A DNA stretch of 64,000 bases. Source: Scylla paramamosain (Eukaryota; Arthropoda; Malacostraca; Decapoda; Portunidae). The position numbers were made by a program, and so were the translations under genes. Below the pieces are notes generated by a model. The model was given only the letters and a program-made list of their open reading frames with translations. It ran no database searches and was not told where the DNA came from. The stretch is taken from assembly GCF_035594125.1 (NCBI RefSeq), contig NC_087151.1, positions 19,236,096 through 19,300,095 on the forward strand. Reading direction: 5' to 3'. Shown here piece by piece: positions 37,348-48,095 of this stretch (the first letter of the stretch is position 1; each line of letters begins with the position of its first letter).

Positions 37348-40300
37348 GTGCAGGTGGGCGGGCAAGTGGATGGCAAATCTTGCTGCCTCACTGTGGACTC
37401 GGGCGCGGAACGTACCTTCGTGCAGGACGGGGTGGTGGCAACTGGACAGCCCCCGGTGGCCCAGCAACAACTGTGTGGTATTACAGGGCACTGCACACAG
37501 CTGAGGGGACCAGTGCATGCCAGGATTGCGGTTGGCAGCACGGAGGAGCATCTTCCCGTCTTTGTAGCGGACGTCGGGGAGAACTTGCTCGGCCTAGACT
37601 ACCTGAAGCAGAGCAGGGCGGTGCTGGACTTCGGGGAAATGACTATGTCGGTCAGAGGTAGTGTGGTGCCGCTACAGGAGGGCGGTGTTGACGCAGAGGA
37701 GTGTGAAGCTTCAATTGAAACTCACCGAGCCCATACTGCGTCCCTACCCGAAGCTAGCCACCGCTGCCGTCTCAGTAAGGAACAGAAGGAGGAAAGTCAA
37801 GGGTCGGAAGAGTGTGAAGGTGTACAGACGACTATGGACCCGGAAGGTCATTGCGAGGACATGCAAGGGAGTAGCACTGGGGTTCCACCTCATCTGCAGG
37901 ATCTATTGCAGAGGAGTTCGGCATGCCTGTCTGGGGAACAGGTGGACGAGGTGAAGGAAGTGCTGACTCTGTATGCAGATGTCTTCTCGCAGGGAGATAA
38001 TGACCTGGGCCGGACCAGTCTGGTTAAACACCGCATTCACACAGGGGATAGTCGGCCGGTTAAGTTGCCGCCCCGCCGGATTGCGCCTGCTCGTCGGCTG
38101 GAAGTGGAAAAAGCCGTGGAGGAGTTGCGCGCGCAAGGGATAATCGAAAAGTCGGCTAGTCCCTGGAGTGCTGCTGTTGTCCTCGTTAAGAAGAAGGATG
38201 GGTCTACCAGGTGTTGTGTGGACTATCGGGGCCTTAACGCGGTGACGACAAAGGACTCTTACCCTCTACCGAGGGTGGATGACACGCTTGACGCGCTCAC
38301 GGGGGCCCAGTGGTTCTCCACCTTAGACTTGAAATCAGGTTACCATCAAGTTGAGGTTGCGGAGGAGGACAGAGAGAAAACGGCCTTCTCGTATGGGCAG
38401 GGACTGTATCAGTTTAAAGTGATGAGTTTTGGTCTGGTGAATGCCCCGGCCACCTTTGAGCGTCTAATGGAGCGTGTGTTGGATGGGTTGCTGTGGAAAA
38501 GCGCCCTGGTGTACTTGGACGATGTGCTAGTGTACGGGAATTCGTTCAAGGGGGCTCTGGAGAGGCTTAAGACAGTGTTGGACAGGTTCAGGGGGGCAAA
38601 TGTGAAACTCAGTCCAAAGAAGTGTAGCCTGTTCCAGAGGGAAGTGCCGTTTCTGGGTCACATAGTGAGTAGTGAGGGAGTGAAAACAGACCCTGGTAAG
38701 GTAGAGTCAGTTAAGGAGTGGCCAGTGCCGCGCAGTGTGACGGAAGTGCGCGGGTTCCTTGGGTTGTGTACGTACTACCGGAGGTTTGTGAAGGGTTTTG
38801 CGCAAATTGCGGTGCCACTCCATCACTTGACTCGTAAAGGGGCATGCTTTCACTGGAGCGAGGACTGTCAACGTGCCTTTGAAACTCTGAAAGAGGCTCT
38901 CGCTAACGCCCCTGTGTTACCGTACCCGGATCCAATGAAACCATACGTGTTGGATTGTGATGCGAGTGCTGAGGGAGTAGGAGCCGTCTTGTCCCAGGAG
39001 AAAGACGGACAAGAGTGGGTCGTCTCCTACTTCAGCAGGAAGTTCTCAGCCCCTGAAAGGAACTATTGCGTCACTCGTAAGGAGTTGTTGGCAGTGATCC
39101 TGGCCATTGATCACTTCCATCCTTACTTGTACGGGGCCAGATTCAAGATTAGGACAGACCATGCTGCTCTGAGGTGGCTGAAAACCCTCAGAAACCCGGA
39201 GGGGCAGCTGGCCAGGTGGATTGGCAAGCTGGAGCAGCATGACTACAACATCGAATACCGGCCTGGAAAAATGCATAGCAATGCTGACAGTTTGAGTCGC
39301 CGTCCTTGCGACAGTGACTGCAGGCATTGTAGACGCCATGAGACTGAGCCTGTGTGCGTGAAGGCTGCCGGTCTTGTCAGTGACACTGAGTGGGGAGAGG
39401 ACCTCAAACAGGCCCAGCGACAGGACGCTGATATCGGGCCCATAGTGACACTGCGGGAAGAAGGCGAAGAAAAACCGCCATGGGAAAGCGTGGCCCCGCT
39501 AAGCCCTGCCGCCAAGGCGTTGTGGCAGCAATGGGCAGTGTTGCGAGTGAGTGACGGTGTGCTGCAACGGCGGTGGGAGTCATGTGACGGCGGTGTGGCC
39601 TTCTGGCAAACAATTGTCCCTGTGAATATGAGGGAGGCCTTAGTGCGCGAGGCTCACGGTGGAAATGCAAGTGGTCACTTCGGTGTGAGGAAAACGCTAG
39701 GGCGGTTAAAGCAGCGGGTTTATTGGGTAGGCATGCGGAAGGACGTTAGTGAATGGTGCAAAGTGTGTGACGTGTGCTGTGGGAAGATGGGCCCCGGGAG
39801 AAAGACAATTGCTCCCTTACAGGTGTATCAGGTTGGGGCACCTATGGAGAGGGTGGCAGTGGACATCCTGGGTCCGTTCCCTCAGACACTGAGAGGTAAC
39901 CGCTTTGTGTGTGTGACCATGGACTACTTCACTAAATGGCCGGAAGCGTATCCGCTGCCAAACCATGAGGCTGCCACCGTGGCAGGTGTGTTAGTGGACG
40001 AGTTCTTCGCCCGGTTTGGCGTGCCGCACGAGCTGCACTCTGACCAGGGCAGGGAGTTTGAGTCAGCAGTATTCCGGGAGTGCTGCCAGTTGCTGGGCGT
40101 CAAGAAAACTCGTACTACACCCCTGCGGCCGCAGTCGGATGGCATGGTGGAACGCTACAACCGCACGTTGGGGCAGGAGTTGGCCAAATATTGCCAGGAA
40201 GGGCAGGAGGACTGGGACTTAAAAATCCCCCTGCTTCTCTTGGCCTACCGGTCCGCCGTGCATGAGGTGACCAGTTATACGCCAGCCCGGCTGATGTGTG

Positions 40301-40965
40301 GGCGGGAGCTCCGGCTACCAGTGGACCTCGTGACTGGCAGGCCGCCGGATGAAGACCTGCCCACTACCATCACCCAGTACGCTACAGCCCTACAGGACCG
40401 TCTCCGGGAGGTGCACCATCAGGTGAGGGGTAACCTGAAGGTGTCCGGTGAGGCGATGAAGGACCGGTACGACCGCCGGGCAACGGCACCACCCTTTAGC
40501 GAGGGGGATCAGGTGTGGCTGCACAACCCTCGGCGTAAGAAAGGATTGTCCCCTAAGCTCCAGAGCCCCTGGGAGGGGCCATACGTGGTGGAGAAGGTCA
40601 TCTCGGACGTCACCTTCAGGATACGCCAAGGGCCAAGGAAGCGGGCACTGGTGGTGCACGCTGACAGGCTCTGGGGTTACCATGGCCCTGGAAGCTTCTC
40701 CTGGGGAGAGCGAGCTGCTCTCCTGACCAGTGACGAAGAGGAGGACAAGGACAAGGGCCTTGGGGACGACGAGCCCCTGGTGATGGAGGATGACGGAGAC
40801 CTGGACCTGAGAGAGCCTGAGCCGCTGGTGATGGAGGAAGGTGGAGCGGATGAGTTGTGTCCCTTGGAGGGGGCACTGGCGGATGTCGACGCTGGACCTG
40901 TAGTAGGGAGACCCAGACGGGAGCGGCATCCACCCAAATGGAGTGAGGATTATGTTCTTTGTTGA
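37348..40965 (+). CDS. pol: Pol polyprotein of the Gypsy element (protease, RT, RNase H, integrase)
   Basis: 1205 residues counted from the GTG at 37348, uninterrupted. The true N-terminus probably comes from frameshifting at 37252-37258, since there is no ATG at the start. Protease: LTVDSGAERTF, catalytic Asp17 in DSG. RT: about residues 250-450, with LDLKSGYHQ (from 326), FGLVNAPATF and YLDD (389-392). RNase H: about 530-650, with DCDAS (Asp538), KEL (Glu579) and TDH (Asp604). Integrase: zinc region with H770/H777 and Cys pair near 804-810; catalytic triad D839, D899, E935, with 35 residues between the last two, as in the DDE family. A GPY/F-like module (GPYVVEKV, from about 1077) ends in a chromatin- or DNA-binding-type tail. 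The acidic C-terminus (about 1125-1180) has no recognised domain. All catalytic residues are present. Confidence 0.96.
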   Translation: MQVGGQVDGKSCCLTVDSGAERTFVQDGVVATGQPPVAQQQLCGITGHCTQLRGPVHARIAVGSTEEHLPVFVADVGENLLGLDYLKQSRAVLDFGEMTMSVRGSVVPLQEGGVDAEECEASIETHRAHTASLPEASHRCRLSKEQKEESQGSEECEGVQTTMDPEGHCEDMQGSSTGVPPHLQDLLQRSSACLSGEQVDEVKEVLTLYADVFSQGDNDLGRTSLVKHRIHTGDSRPVKLPPRRIAPARRLEVEKAVEELRAQGIIEKSASPWSAAVVLVKKKDGSTRCCVDYRGLNAVTTKDSYPLPRVDDTLDALTGAQWFSTLDLKSGYHQVEVAEEDREKTAFSYGQGLYQFKVMSFGLVNAPATFERLMERVLDGLLWKSALVYLDDVLVYGNSFKGALERLKTVLDRFRGANVKLSPKKCSLFQREVPFLGHIVSSEGVKTDPGKVESVKEWPVPRSVTEVRGFLGLCTYYRRFVKGFAQIAVPLHHLTRKGACFHWSEDCQRAFETLKEALANAPVLPYPDPMKPYVLDCDASAEGVGAVLSQEKDGQEWVVSYFSRKFSAPERNYCVTRKELLAVILAIDHFHPYLYGARFKIRTDHAALRWLKTLRNPEGQLARWIGKLEQHDYNIEYRPGKMHSNADSLSRRPCDSDCRHCRRHETEPVCVKAAGLVSDTEWGEDLKQAQRQDADIGPIVTLREEGEEKPPWESVAPLSPAAKALWQQWAVLRVSDGVLQRRWESCDGGVAFWQTIVPVNMREALVREAHGGNASGHFGVRKTLGRLKQRVYWVGMRKDVSEWCKVCDVCCGKMGPGRKTIAPLQVYQVGAPMERVAVDILGPFPQTLRGNRFVCVTMDYFTKWPEAYPLPNHEAATVAGVLVDEFFARFGVPHELHSDQGREFESAVFRECCQLLGVKKTRTTPLRPQSDGMVERYNRTLGQELAKYCQEGQEDWDLKIPLLLLAYRSAVHEVTSYTPARLMCGRELRLPVDLVTGRPPDEDLPTTITQYATALQDRLREVHHQVRGNLKVSGEAMKDRYDRRATAPPFSEGDQVWLHNPRRKKGLSPKLQSPWEGPYVVEKVISDVTFRIRQGPRKRALVVHADRLWGYHGPGSFSWGERAALLTSDEEEDKDKGLGDDEPLVMEDDGDLDLREPEPLVMEEGGADELCPLEGALADVDAGPVVGRPRRERHPPKWSEDYVLC

Positions 40966-41072
40966 TTTTTGATATACCTAAAGTTGAAGTATTATTTTCT
41001 TGTTTTTGGGGGTGTATCTGTAACCTAAAGGGAATAGAGAGAGTTGGGGAGCGAGGGCGCTCAGTCTCTTTA

Positions 41073-41085
41073 CAGGAGGGGGTAG
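41073..41085 (+). promoter_or_regulatory. polypurine tract of the Gypsy element
   Basis: The purine-rich CAGGAGGGGGTAG directly precedes the right LTR, the place where plus-strand DNA synthesis is primed. The assignment is positional. Confidence 0.75.
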
Positions 41086-41585
41086 TGTCACGAGAGGGCA
41101 AGATCATGAAGATACCCAGACTGAGTCCCAGCTGAAGTGGAGGATGACGTCACACTACGTCACCTCGCCGGCCGCCTACCCTGGGGCTCGGGAGTATCAC
41201 GTGACGTGTAGCAGCCCTGGGATTGGTGGCGGAACAGTTTGGGAGACAGAGTGGCGGGAGAACACTGGTGAGGGAAGAAAGCCCGCGCGTCGCCGACACT
41301 GCCTTCGGTACTTGTATGTTCCTTTGTGAGCTGGAGCGAGGCGTCAAGAAGCCTTCCGAGGGTCGACAAGAGGCCCGGGGTGCCGAGCTACAGCATAGGA
41401 CTACTGTGTAGTGTGAGCAACGGAGAATAGAGGGCCAGAAGCCACAAGTGTGTTTTACTACTCGCCTTCTGAGGGGAGCCAGGGGAGAACACGGAGCGCC
41501 GCAGGGTAAGTTCACCGTCACGTATGCAGGAAGCACCGGACCCTAAAAGTGTAAGTGTGACTGCCCACGGGGTGGTGAAGTTACA
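41086..41585 (+). repeat. right LTR of the Gypsy element
   Basis: 500 bp. I found no difference from the left LTR on side-by-side reading, and both have the same short frames on both strands. It ends GAAGTTACA and is followed by the ATAT duplication and the second half of the interrupted satellite monomer. Confidence 0.95.
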
Positions 41586-41730
41586 ATATCTTATATTGGG
41601 AAACGAAAGGACATTATGAGAAACGTGTATTATAAGAGTTTTTTTTTTTTTTTTACCTTCTTAGGTACCAAAATGCTGAAACGCATAAATAGCACTCTAT
41701 ATGGAGAAACAGAGGAACATTACCCAAATA

Positions 41731-41746
<16 letters not shown>
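41586..41746 (+). repeat. satellite block between two insertions, ending in a TA run
   Basis: The remainder of the type E monomer split by the Gypsy element, then most of a type A monomer with an internal poly-T (about 41640-41655). It ends at AACATTACCCAAA followed by a short TA run (41728-41747) adjoining the poly-A tail of the LINE. Confidence 0.9.
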
Positions 41747-41762
<16 letters not shown>

Positions 41763-43784
41763 ATGTAGGAAGGATACTGGCCAAGGGCAACAAAATCTAA
41801 TAAAAAAACATGCCCACTGAAATGCCAGTCCCATAAAAGGGTCAAAGCAGTGGTCAAAAATTGGTGGATAAGTGTCTTGAAACCTCCCTCTTGAAGGAAT
41901 TCAAGTCATAGGAAGGTGGAAATACAGAAACAGGCAGGGAGTTCCAGAGTTTACCAGAGAAAGGGATGAATGATTGAGAATACTGGTTAACTCTTGCGTT
42001 AGAGAGGTGGACAGAATAGGGGTGAGAGAAAGAAGAAAGTCTTGTGCAGCGAGGCCGTGGAAGGAGGGGAGGCATGCAGTTAGCAAGATCAGAAGAGCAG
42101 TTGGCATGAAAATAGCGGTAGAAGACAGCTAGATATGCAACATTGCGGCGGTGAGAGAGGGGCTGAATACAGTCAGTTAGAGGAGAGGAGTTGATGAGAC
42201 GAAAAGCTTTTCATTCCACCCTTTCTAGAAGAGCAGTATGAGTGGAACCCACCCAGACATGTGAAGCATACTCCATACATGGACGGATAAGGCCCTTGTA
42301 CAGAGTTAGCAGCTGGGGGGGTGAGAAAAACTGGCGGAGACGTCTCAGAACACCTAACTTCATAGAAGCTGTTTTAGCTAGAGATGAGATGTGAAGTTCA
42401 GATTATAAGTAAAGGACAGACCGAGGATGTTCAGTGTAGAAGAGGGGGACAGTTGAGTGTCATTGAAGAAGAGGGGATAGTTGTCTGGAAGGTTGTGTCG
42501 AGTTGATAGATGGAGGAATTGAGTTTTTGAGGCATTGAACAATACCAAGTTTGCTCTGCCCCAATCAGAAATTTTAGAAAAATCAGAGGTCAGGCGTTCT
42601 GTGGCTTCCCTGCGTGATATGTTTACCTCCTGAAGGGTTGGACGTCTATGAAAAGACGTGGAAAAGTGCAGGGTGATATCATCAGCATAGGAGTGGATAG
42701 AACAAGAAGTTTGGTTTAGAAGATCATTAATGAATAATAAGAAGAGTGTGGGTGACAGGACAGAACCCTGAGGAACACCACTGTTAATAGATTTAGGAGA
42801 AGAACAGTGACCGTCTACCACAGCAGCAATAGAACGGTCAGAAAGGAAACTTGAGATGAAGTTACAGAGAGAAGGATAGAAACCGTAGGAGGGTAGTTTG
42901 GAAATCAAAGCTTTGTGCCAGACTCTATCAAAGGCTTTTGATATGTCCAAGGCAGCAGCAAAAGTTTCACCAAAGTCTCTAAAAGAGGATGACCAAGACT
43001 CAGTAAGGAAAGCCAGAAGATCACCAGTAGAGCGGCCTTGACCGAACCCATACTGGCGATCAGATAGAAGGTTCCTGTTGAGGATAGATTCAAAAACTTT
43101 AGATAAGCAGGAAATTAAAGCAATAGGACGGTAGTTTGAGGGATTAGAGCGGTCACCCTTTTTAGGAACAGGTTGAATGTAGGCAAACTTCCAGCAAGAA
43201 GGAAAGGTAGATGTTGACAGACAGACCTGAAAGAGTTTGACTAGGCAAGGTGCAAGCACGGAGGCACAGTTTCGGAGAACAATAGGAGGGACCCCATCAG
43301 GTCCATAAGCCTTCCGAGGGTTTAGGCCAGCGAGGGCATGGAAAACATCATTACGAAGAATTTTAATACGTGGCATGAAGTAGTCAGAGGGTGGAGGAGA
43401 GGGAGGAACAAGCCCAGAATCGTCCAAGGTAGAGTTTTTAGCAAAGGTTTGAGCAAAGAGTTCAGCTTTAGAAATAGACGTGATAGCAGTGGTGCCATCT
43501 GGTTGAAGTAGAGGAGGGAAAGAAGAAGAAGCAAAGTTATTGGAGATATTTTTGCCTAGATGCCAGAAATCACGAGGGGAGTTAGATCTTGAAAGGTTTT
43601 GACATTTTCTGTTAATGAAGGAGTTTTTGGCTAGTTGGAGAACAGACTTGGCATGGTTCCGGGCAGAAATATAAAGTGCATGAGATTCTGGTGATGGAAG
43701 GTTTAAGTACCTTTTGTGGGCCACCTCTCTATCATGTATAGCACGAGAACAAGCTGTGTTAAACCAAGGTTTAGAAGGTTTAGG
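41747..43784 (-). mobile_element. 5'-truncated Jockey-type LINE
   Basis: A minus-strand copy that begins (at 43784) just before the RT domain and ends with a 3' UTR and a poly-A tail (poly-T at 41747-41762 on the plus strand). 5' truncation plus a poly-A tail is the usual product of incomplete target-primed reverse transcription. It interrupts one satellite monomer: the left flank ends AACATTACCCAAA and the right flank resumes AAAAACGTGTATTTTGAG, which together rebuild the monomer. Any target duplication would be only a few A residues. The endonuclease domain and ORF1 are absent. Confidence 0.9.
41854..43784 (-). pseudogene. Jockey-type reverse transcriptase, 5'-truncated and frameshifted
   Basis: The open part (42378-43724, 448 codons) shows the order of a LINE RT: AYGPDGVPPIVLRN, a YIQPVPKKGDRSNPSNYRPI block, the QYGFGQGRSTGDLL finger block, DISKAFDRVWHKAL (motif A, catalytic Asp), SGVPQGSVLSPTLFLLFIND (motif B) and SYADD (motif C). 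A small deletion near 42398 shifts the frame; the remainder continues with [15 protein letters not shown]..., a TGA at 42211-42213, and the C-terminal region ending SRHLSTNF at 41854. The C-terminal style (WNSLPVSVF) is one I associate with decapod Jockey-like elements. It is not functional, since the N-terminal half is missing. Confidence 0.9.
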
Positions 43785-45116
43785 CTAAAAACGTGTATTT
43801 TGAGTGTTTTTCACTTTGTTAGATAGAAAATGCTAAAATGCATGCAGAGCTTCTTTATAAGGGGACACAATACGACATTAAACGAAACGTATCTTTTGGT
43901 GTTTTCTCCATGCTAGACACAGAAATGCCATACAGCATGAAAAGCACCTTGTATCGGAATAAAAAAAAAAAACGTGTCTTACGTTCCAAAACGTATGCAT
44001 AACCCTTTTTGAAGAAACAGAGTAACATTACCAAAAAAGAAATATTTTGAGTGTTTTGAGCTTGTTACATACAAAAACACAAAAATGGATGGAAAATACA
44101 CTATATAAGGAAACAAAACGACATAAAGGGAGACGTGTATTATGAGTGTTTTTGAGCTTTTTAGGTAAAAAGACGTTAAAAGCAAGAACAGCACTCTGTA
44201 TGGAGAAACAAAACATTACCAAAAAAAACGTGTCTTGAGTGTTTTTGAGGTACTTTCGTACAAAAACGCTACAACATAAGAAAAACAACTTTATAGAGAA
44301 ACAGAATAACATTACCAAAAACAAGTATTTTGAGTGTTTTTTGAGCCTGTTACGTAAAAAAAAAACGCCGAAATGCATGCAAAATACTCTAAATGGGAAA
44401 AAGAAGACATTACGAGAAATGTGTATTATGAGTGCTTTTGAGCTTATTAGCTACCAAAACGGTTAAATGCATGAATAACACTCGATATTAAGGAAAAGAA
44501 CATTTCCAAATTCGTGTATTTTGAGTATTTTACATTGTTAGGTACAAAAATGCAAAGAGGCATGCAAATCACCCTATATAGGGAGAAGAAGGAATTCCAG
44601 AAGCGTGTCTTTTCAAAGTTTATGAGCATGTTAGGTACCAAAACGCTAAAAAGCAAGGAAAGCACCCTATATGGAAAAAAAGAAAACGTTGCCAAAAACG
44701 TGTCTTTTGAGTATTTTCAACTCCTTAGGTACCAAAACGCTAAACCGCACAAAAACACCTTTTATTGAGAAACATTTGCTTAATTAATTTTGTATTTTGA
44801 GTGTTTTTGAGCTTGTTACGTATAAAAACGCCAAAATGCATGGAGAGTAGCATATGTGTCTAAACGAAAGAACATTATGAGAAACCTGTATTATAAATGT
44901 TTTTGAGATTTTAGGTATGAAAACGCTAAAACGCCCAAAAAGCACTCGATATGGAGAACAGAAAAAAAAAAATCTCAAAAAAATGTATATATTAAGCGTA
45001 TTTCACGTTGCTAGGTGCTATAACGCCAAAATATATGAAAAAAAAACATCCTATATGGGAAAATGATAAGACCTTTCAAGAAACATGTTTTTTTTTTTTT
45101 TTAGTGTTTATGAGTG
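43785..45116 (+). repeat. higher-order satellite array, block 4 (right end)
   Basis: The same satellite and orientation continue after the LINE insertion and fade out near 45116, where the last recognisable word is GTGTTTATGAGTGT. Monomers here are as diverged as those at 10-35 kb. The array passes into unrelated sequence (AACATCATGTAATG...) without a recognisable boundary element. Confidence 0.92.
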
Positions 45117-46633
<1,517 letters not shown>

Positions 46634-46788
46634 CACACACACAGTCAGTGAATACTGATCTTGTGTTGGGGCTGCAAAGGCTACTCAAGGAACACATTTA
46701 AGGTCTCCCAGCAAGCATAAAAAATGGGCTGAGACAAATTGACTTATTGGCATCTCAAGAGCATCTCTTCTCATCACTCATGTCCATA

Positions 46789-47444
46789 GCAACAATGACC
46801 TATATTAATTACCAGTGTCAATATTCATTGTGTGTTTGGTGACACGTAATTGCTTTTTCTCAGGTTGGAATGCATTTTGTTAATTTTTTGGTGCTTGTAG
46901 TGATGAGTGCAAGACAAACAAGTCACAGTGATATCATTCAATCATAGATCTTCACATTTTGGGCTTTTATGGTGTCGATGTAGCAAAACATATGAATTAG
47001 AATATGTGAAACTTCCAGAACCTCATACAGTGATGGCATTCTCGCTACTTCGCTTCAGCTGCCTTGCTGTAAGAGTTGAAATAGAATCCATCTGCCTTCG
47101 TAGAGAAGCTAGAAGCCATGGGGTAACAATAAAGGGATGCCACCACTGTGTTTGTAAAAACACAATTCCTCACTGCCTCCCATGATGAATTTTCATATGA
47201 GGTTCTCAGGTTTTGCATTATAAATCCACCTGTTTTGGTATATTGACACCATATAAGGCTGACATGTGAAAATCTATGACTGAATGATAGCACTGTGACT
47301 TTTTCTGCCTCGCACTCATCACTACAAACACCACATCATTAACATAACACAATGCGTTTCACCTGAGAACAGAGCTGATCATGCATCACCAAAGACACAA
47401 TGAACACTGACACTGGTGACCTACACAATACTGGTCATTGTTGC
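46789..47444. mobile_element. long inverted-repeat (foldback/MITE-like) element
   Basis: The outer arms, about 250 bp each (46789 to about 47035, and about 47185-47444), are inverted copies of each other at roughly three-quarters identity by eye. Matching words include GCAACAATGACC/GGTCATTGTTGC at the tips, TTCATTGTGT/ACACAATGAA, TGTAGTGATGAGTGC/GCACTCATCACTACA, and AACCTCATA near the loop. About 150 bp of loop lies between. No coding frame is convincing. The right tip coincides exactly with the start of the BEL LTR at 47445, so the element was cut or targeted there. The superfamily is unknown. Confidence 0.75.
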
Positions 47445-47972
47445 TGTAGCCGCACCGGCTGGGCATCAATTGGCTCTCAGGTGATCTGTTTTACTGATCA
47501 CACCCATCATCGTAGGGTCGAGGAAAGGCAGTTCTCTCTCTGACGTTTATTGATGAGGTAGGTATGACCGTAAGAACTGCGAACAAGTTCTCGGTCTCAA
47601 TTTCTTACAAAATAACATTATACACTGATATTAAACACTTTCAACATATTACAATATTCATTAACAATACATGCAATTGACTTAGCACTATGACAATCAG
47701 TTTTTACTACAAAATTAAAGTATTTACCTCGGTCACCATCCTGCCCGTCTTTGTCTGAGCGCGACTTGGCCGTGAGTGATGCCCGAAGGCGACTAGCAGG
47801 TTAACCCCACACTACCAACAAGTGAGCATCGGCTTCGGTGCTTAATATAGCATTAAATACTGATACTCACACATATTACACGTTTTCATGCAAATAGAAA
47901 ACTATTGAACATTTCACTTATATATGCCGAGGAATAATCACATGAGGTACATACGCTTTACACACAGTAACA
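47445..47972 (-). repeat. 3' LTR of BEL copy 1
   Basis: Reads TGTAGCCGC...CAGTAACA on the plus strand (TGTTACTG...GCTACA on the coding strand). Next to it, internal to the element, is CCTAAATTGT preceded by GGCTCC; on the coding strand this gives a short purine-rich AGGGGAG that is a candidate polypurine tract. Confidence 0.93.
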
Positions 47973-48095
47973 TGGCTCCCCTAAATTGTGTAACAATTTA
48001 CCTTAAATTAAGATTAGTATGTACCTTAAAACTAGGATTAGCACATAATATGTTTTGTTACATTGGCTCCTTGGCGGGGATGCTCCGGTCTATTA

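Larger units (their letters stand above)
35184..41585 (+). mobile_element. complete, apparently intact Ty3/Gypsy LTR retrotransposon
   Basis: A 6402-bp element with 500-bp LTRs at both ends that I could not tell apart when reading them side by side. It is flanked by the 4-bp duplication ATAT (35180-35183 and 41586-41589). Order: LTR, primer-binding region, gag, a -1 frameshift signal, pol (protease, RT, RNase H, integrase), polypurine tract, LTR. No env-like ORF exists: pol ends 120 bp before the right LTR. Both large frames are uninterrupted. It is GC-richer than the AT-rich satellite around it and splits one type E monomer, whose halves still match across the insertion. Identical LTRs imply a very recent insertion, so it could be an active copy. 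Confidence 0.95.

Noticed and set aside
36304..40937. Minus-strand and out-of-frame open frames across gag and pol
   Set aside because: Shadows of a GC-rich coding region; the plus-strand frames contain all conserved motifs.
40965..41085. env gene making the Gypsy element retrovirus-like
   Set aside because: Only 120 bp separate the pol stop from the polypurine tract and right LTR; no envelope frame exists.
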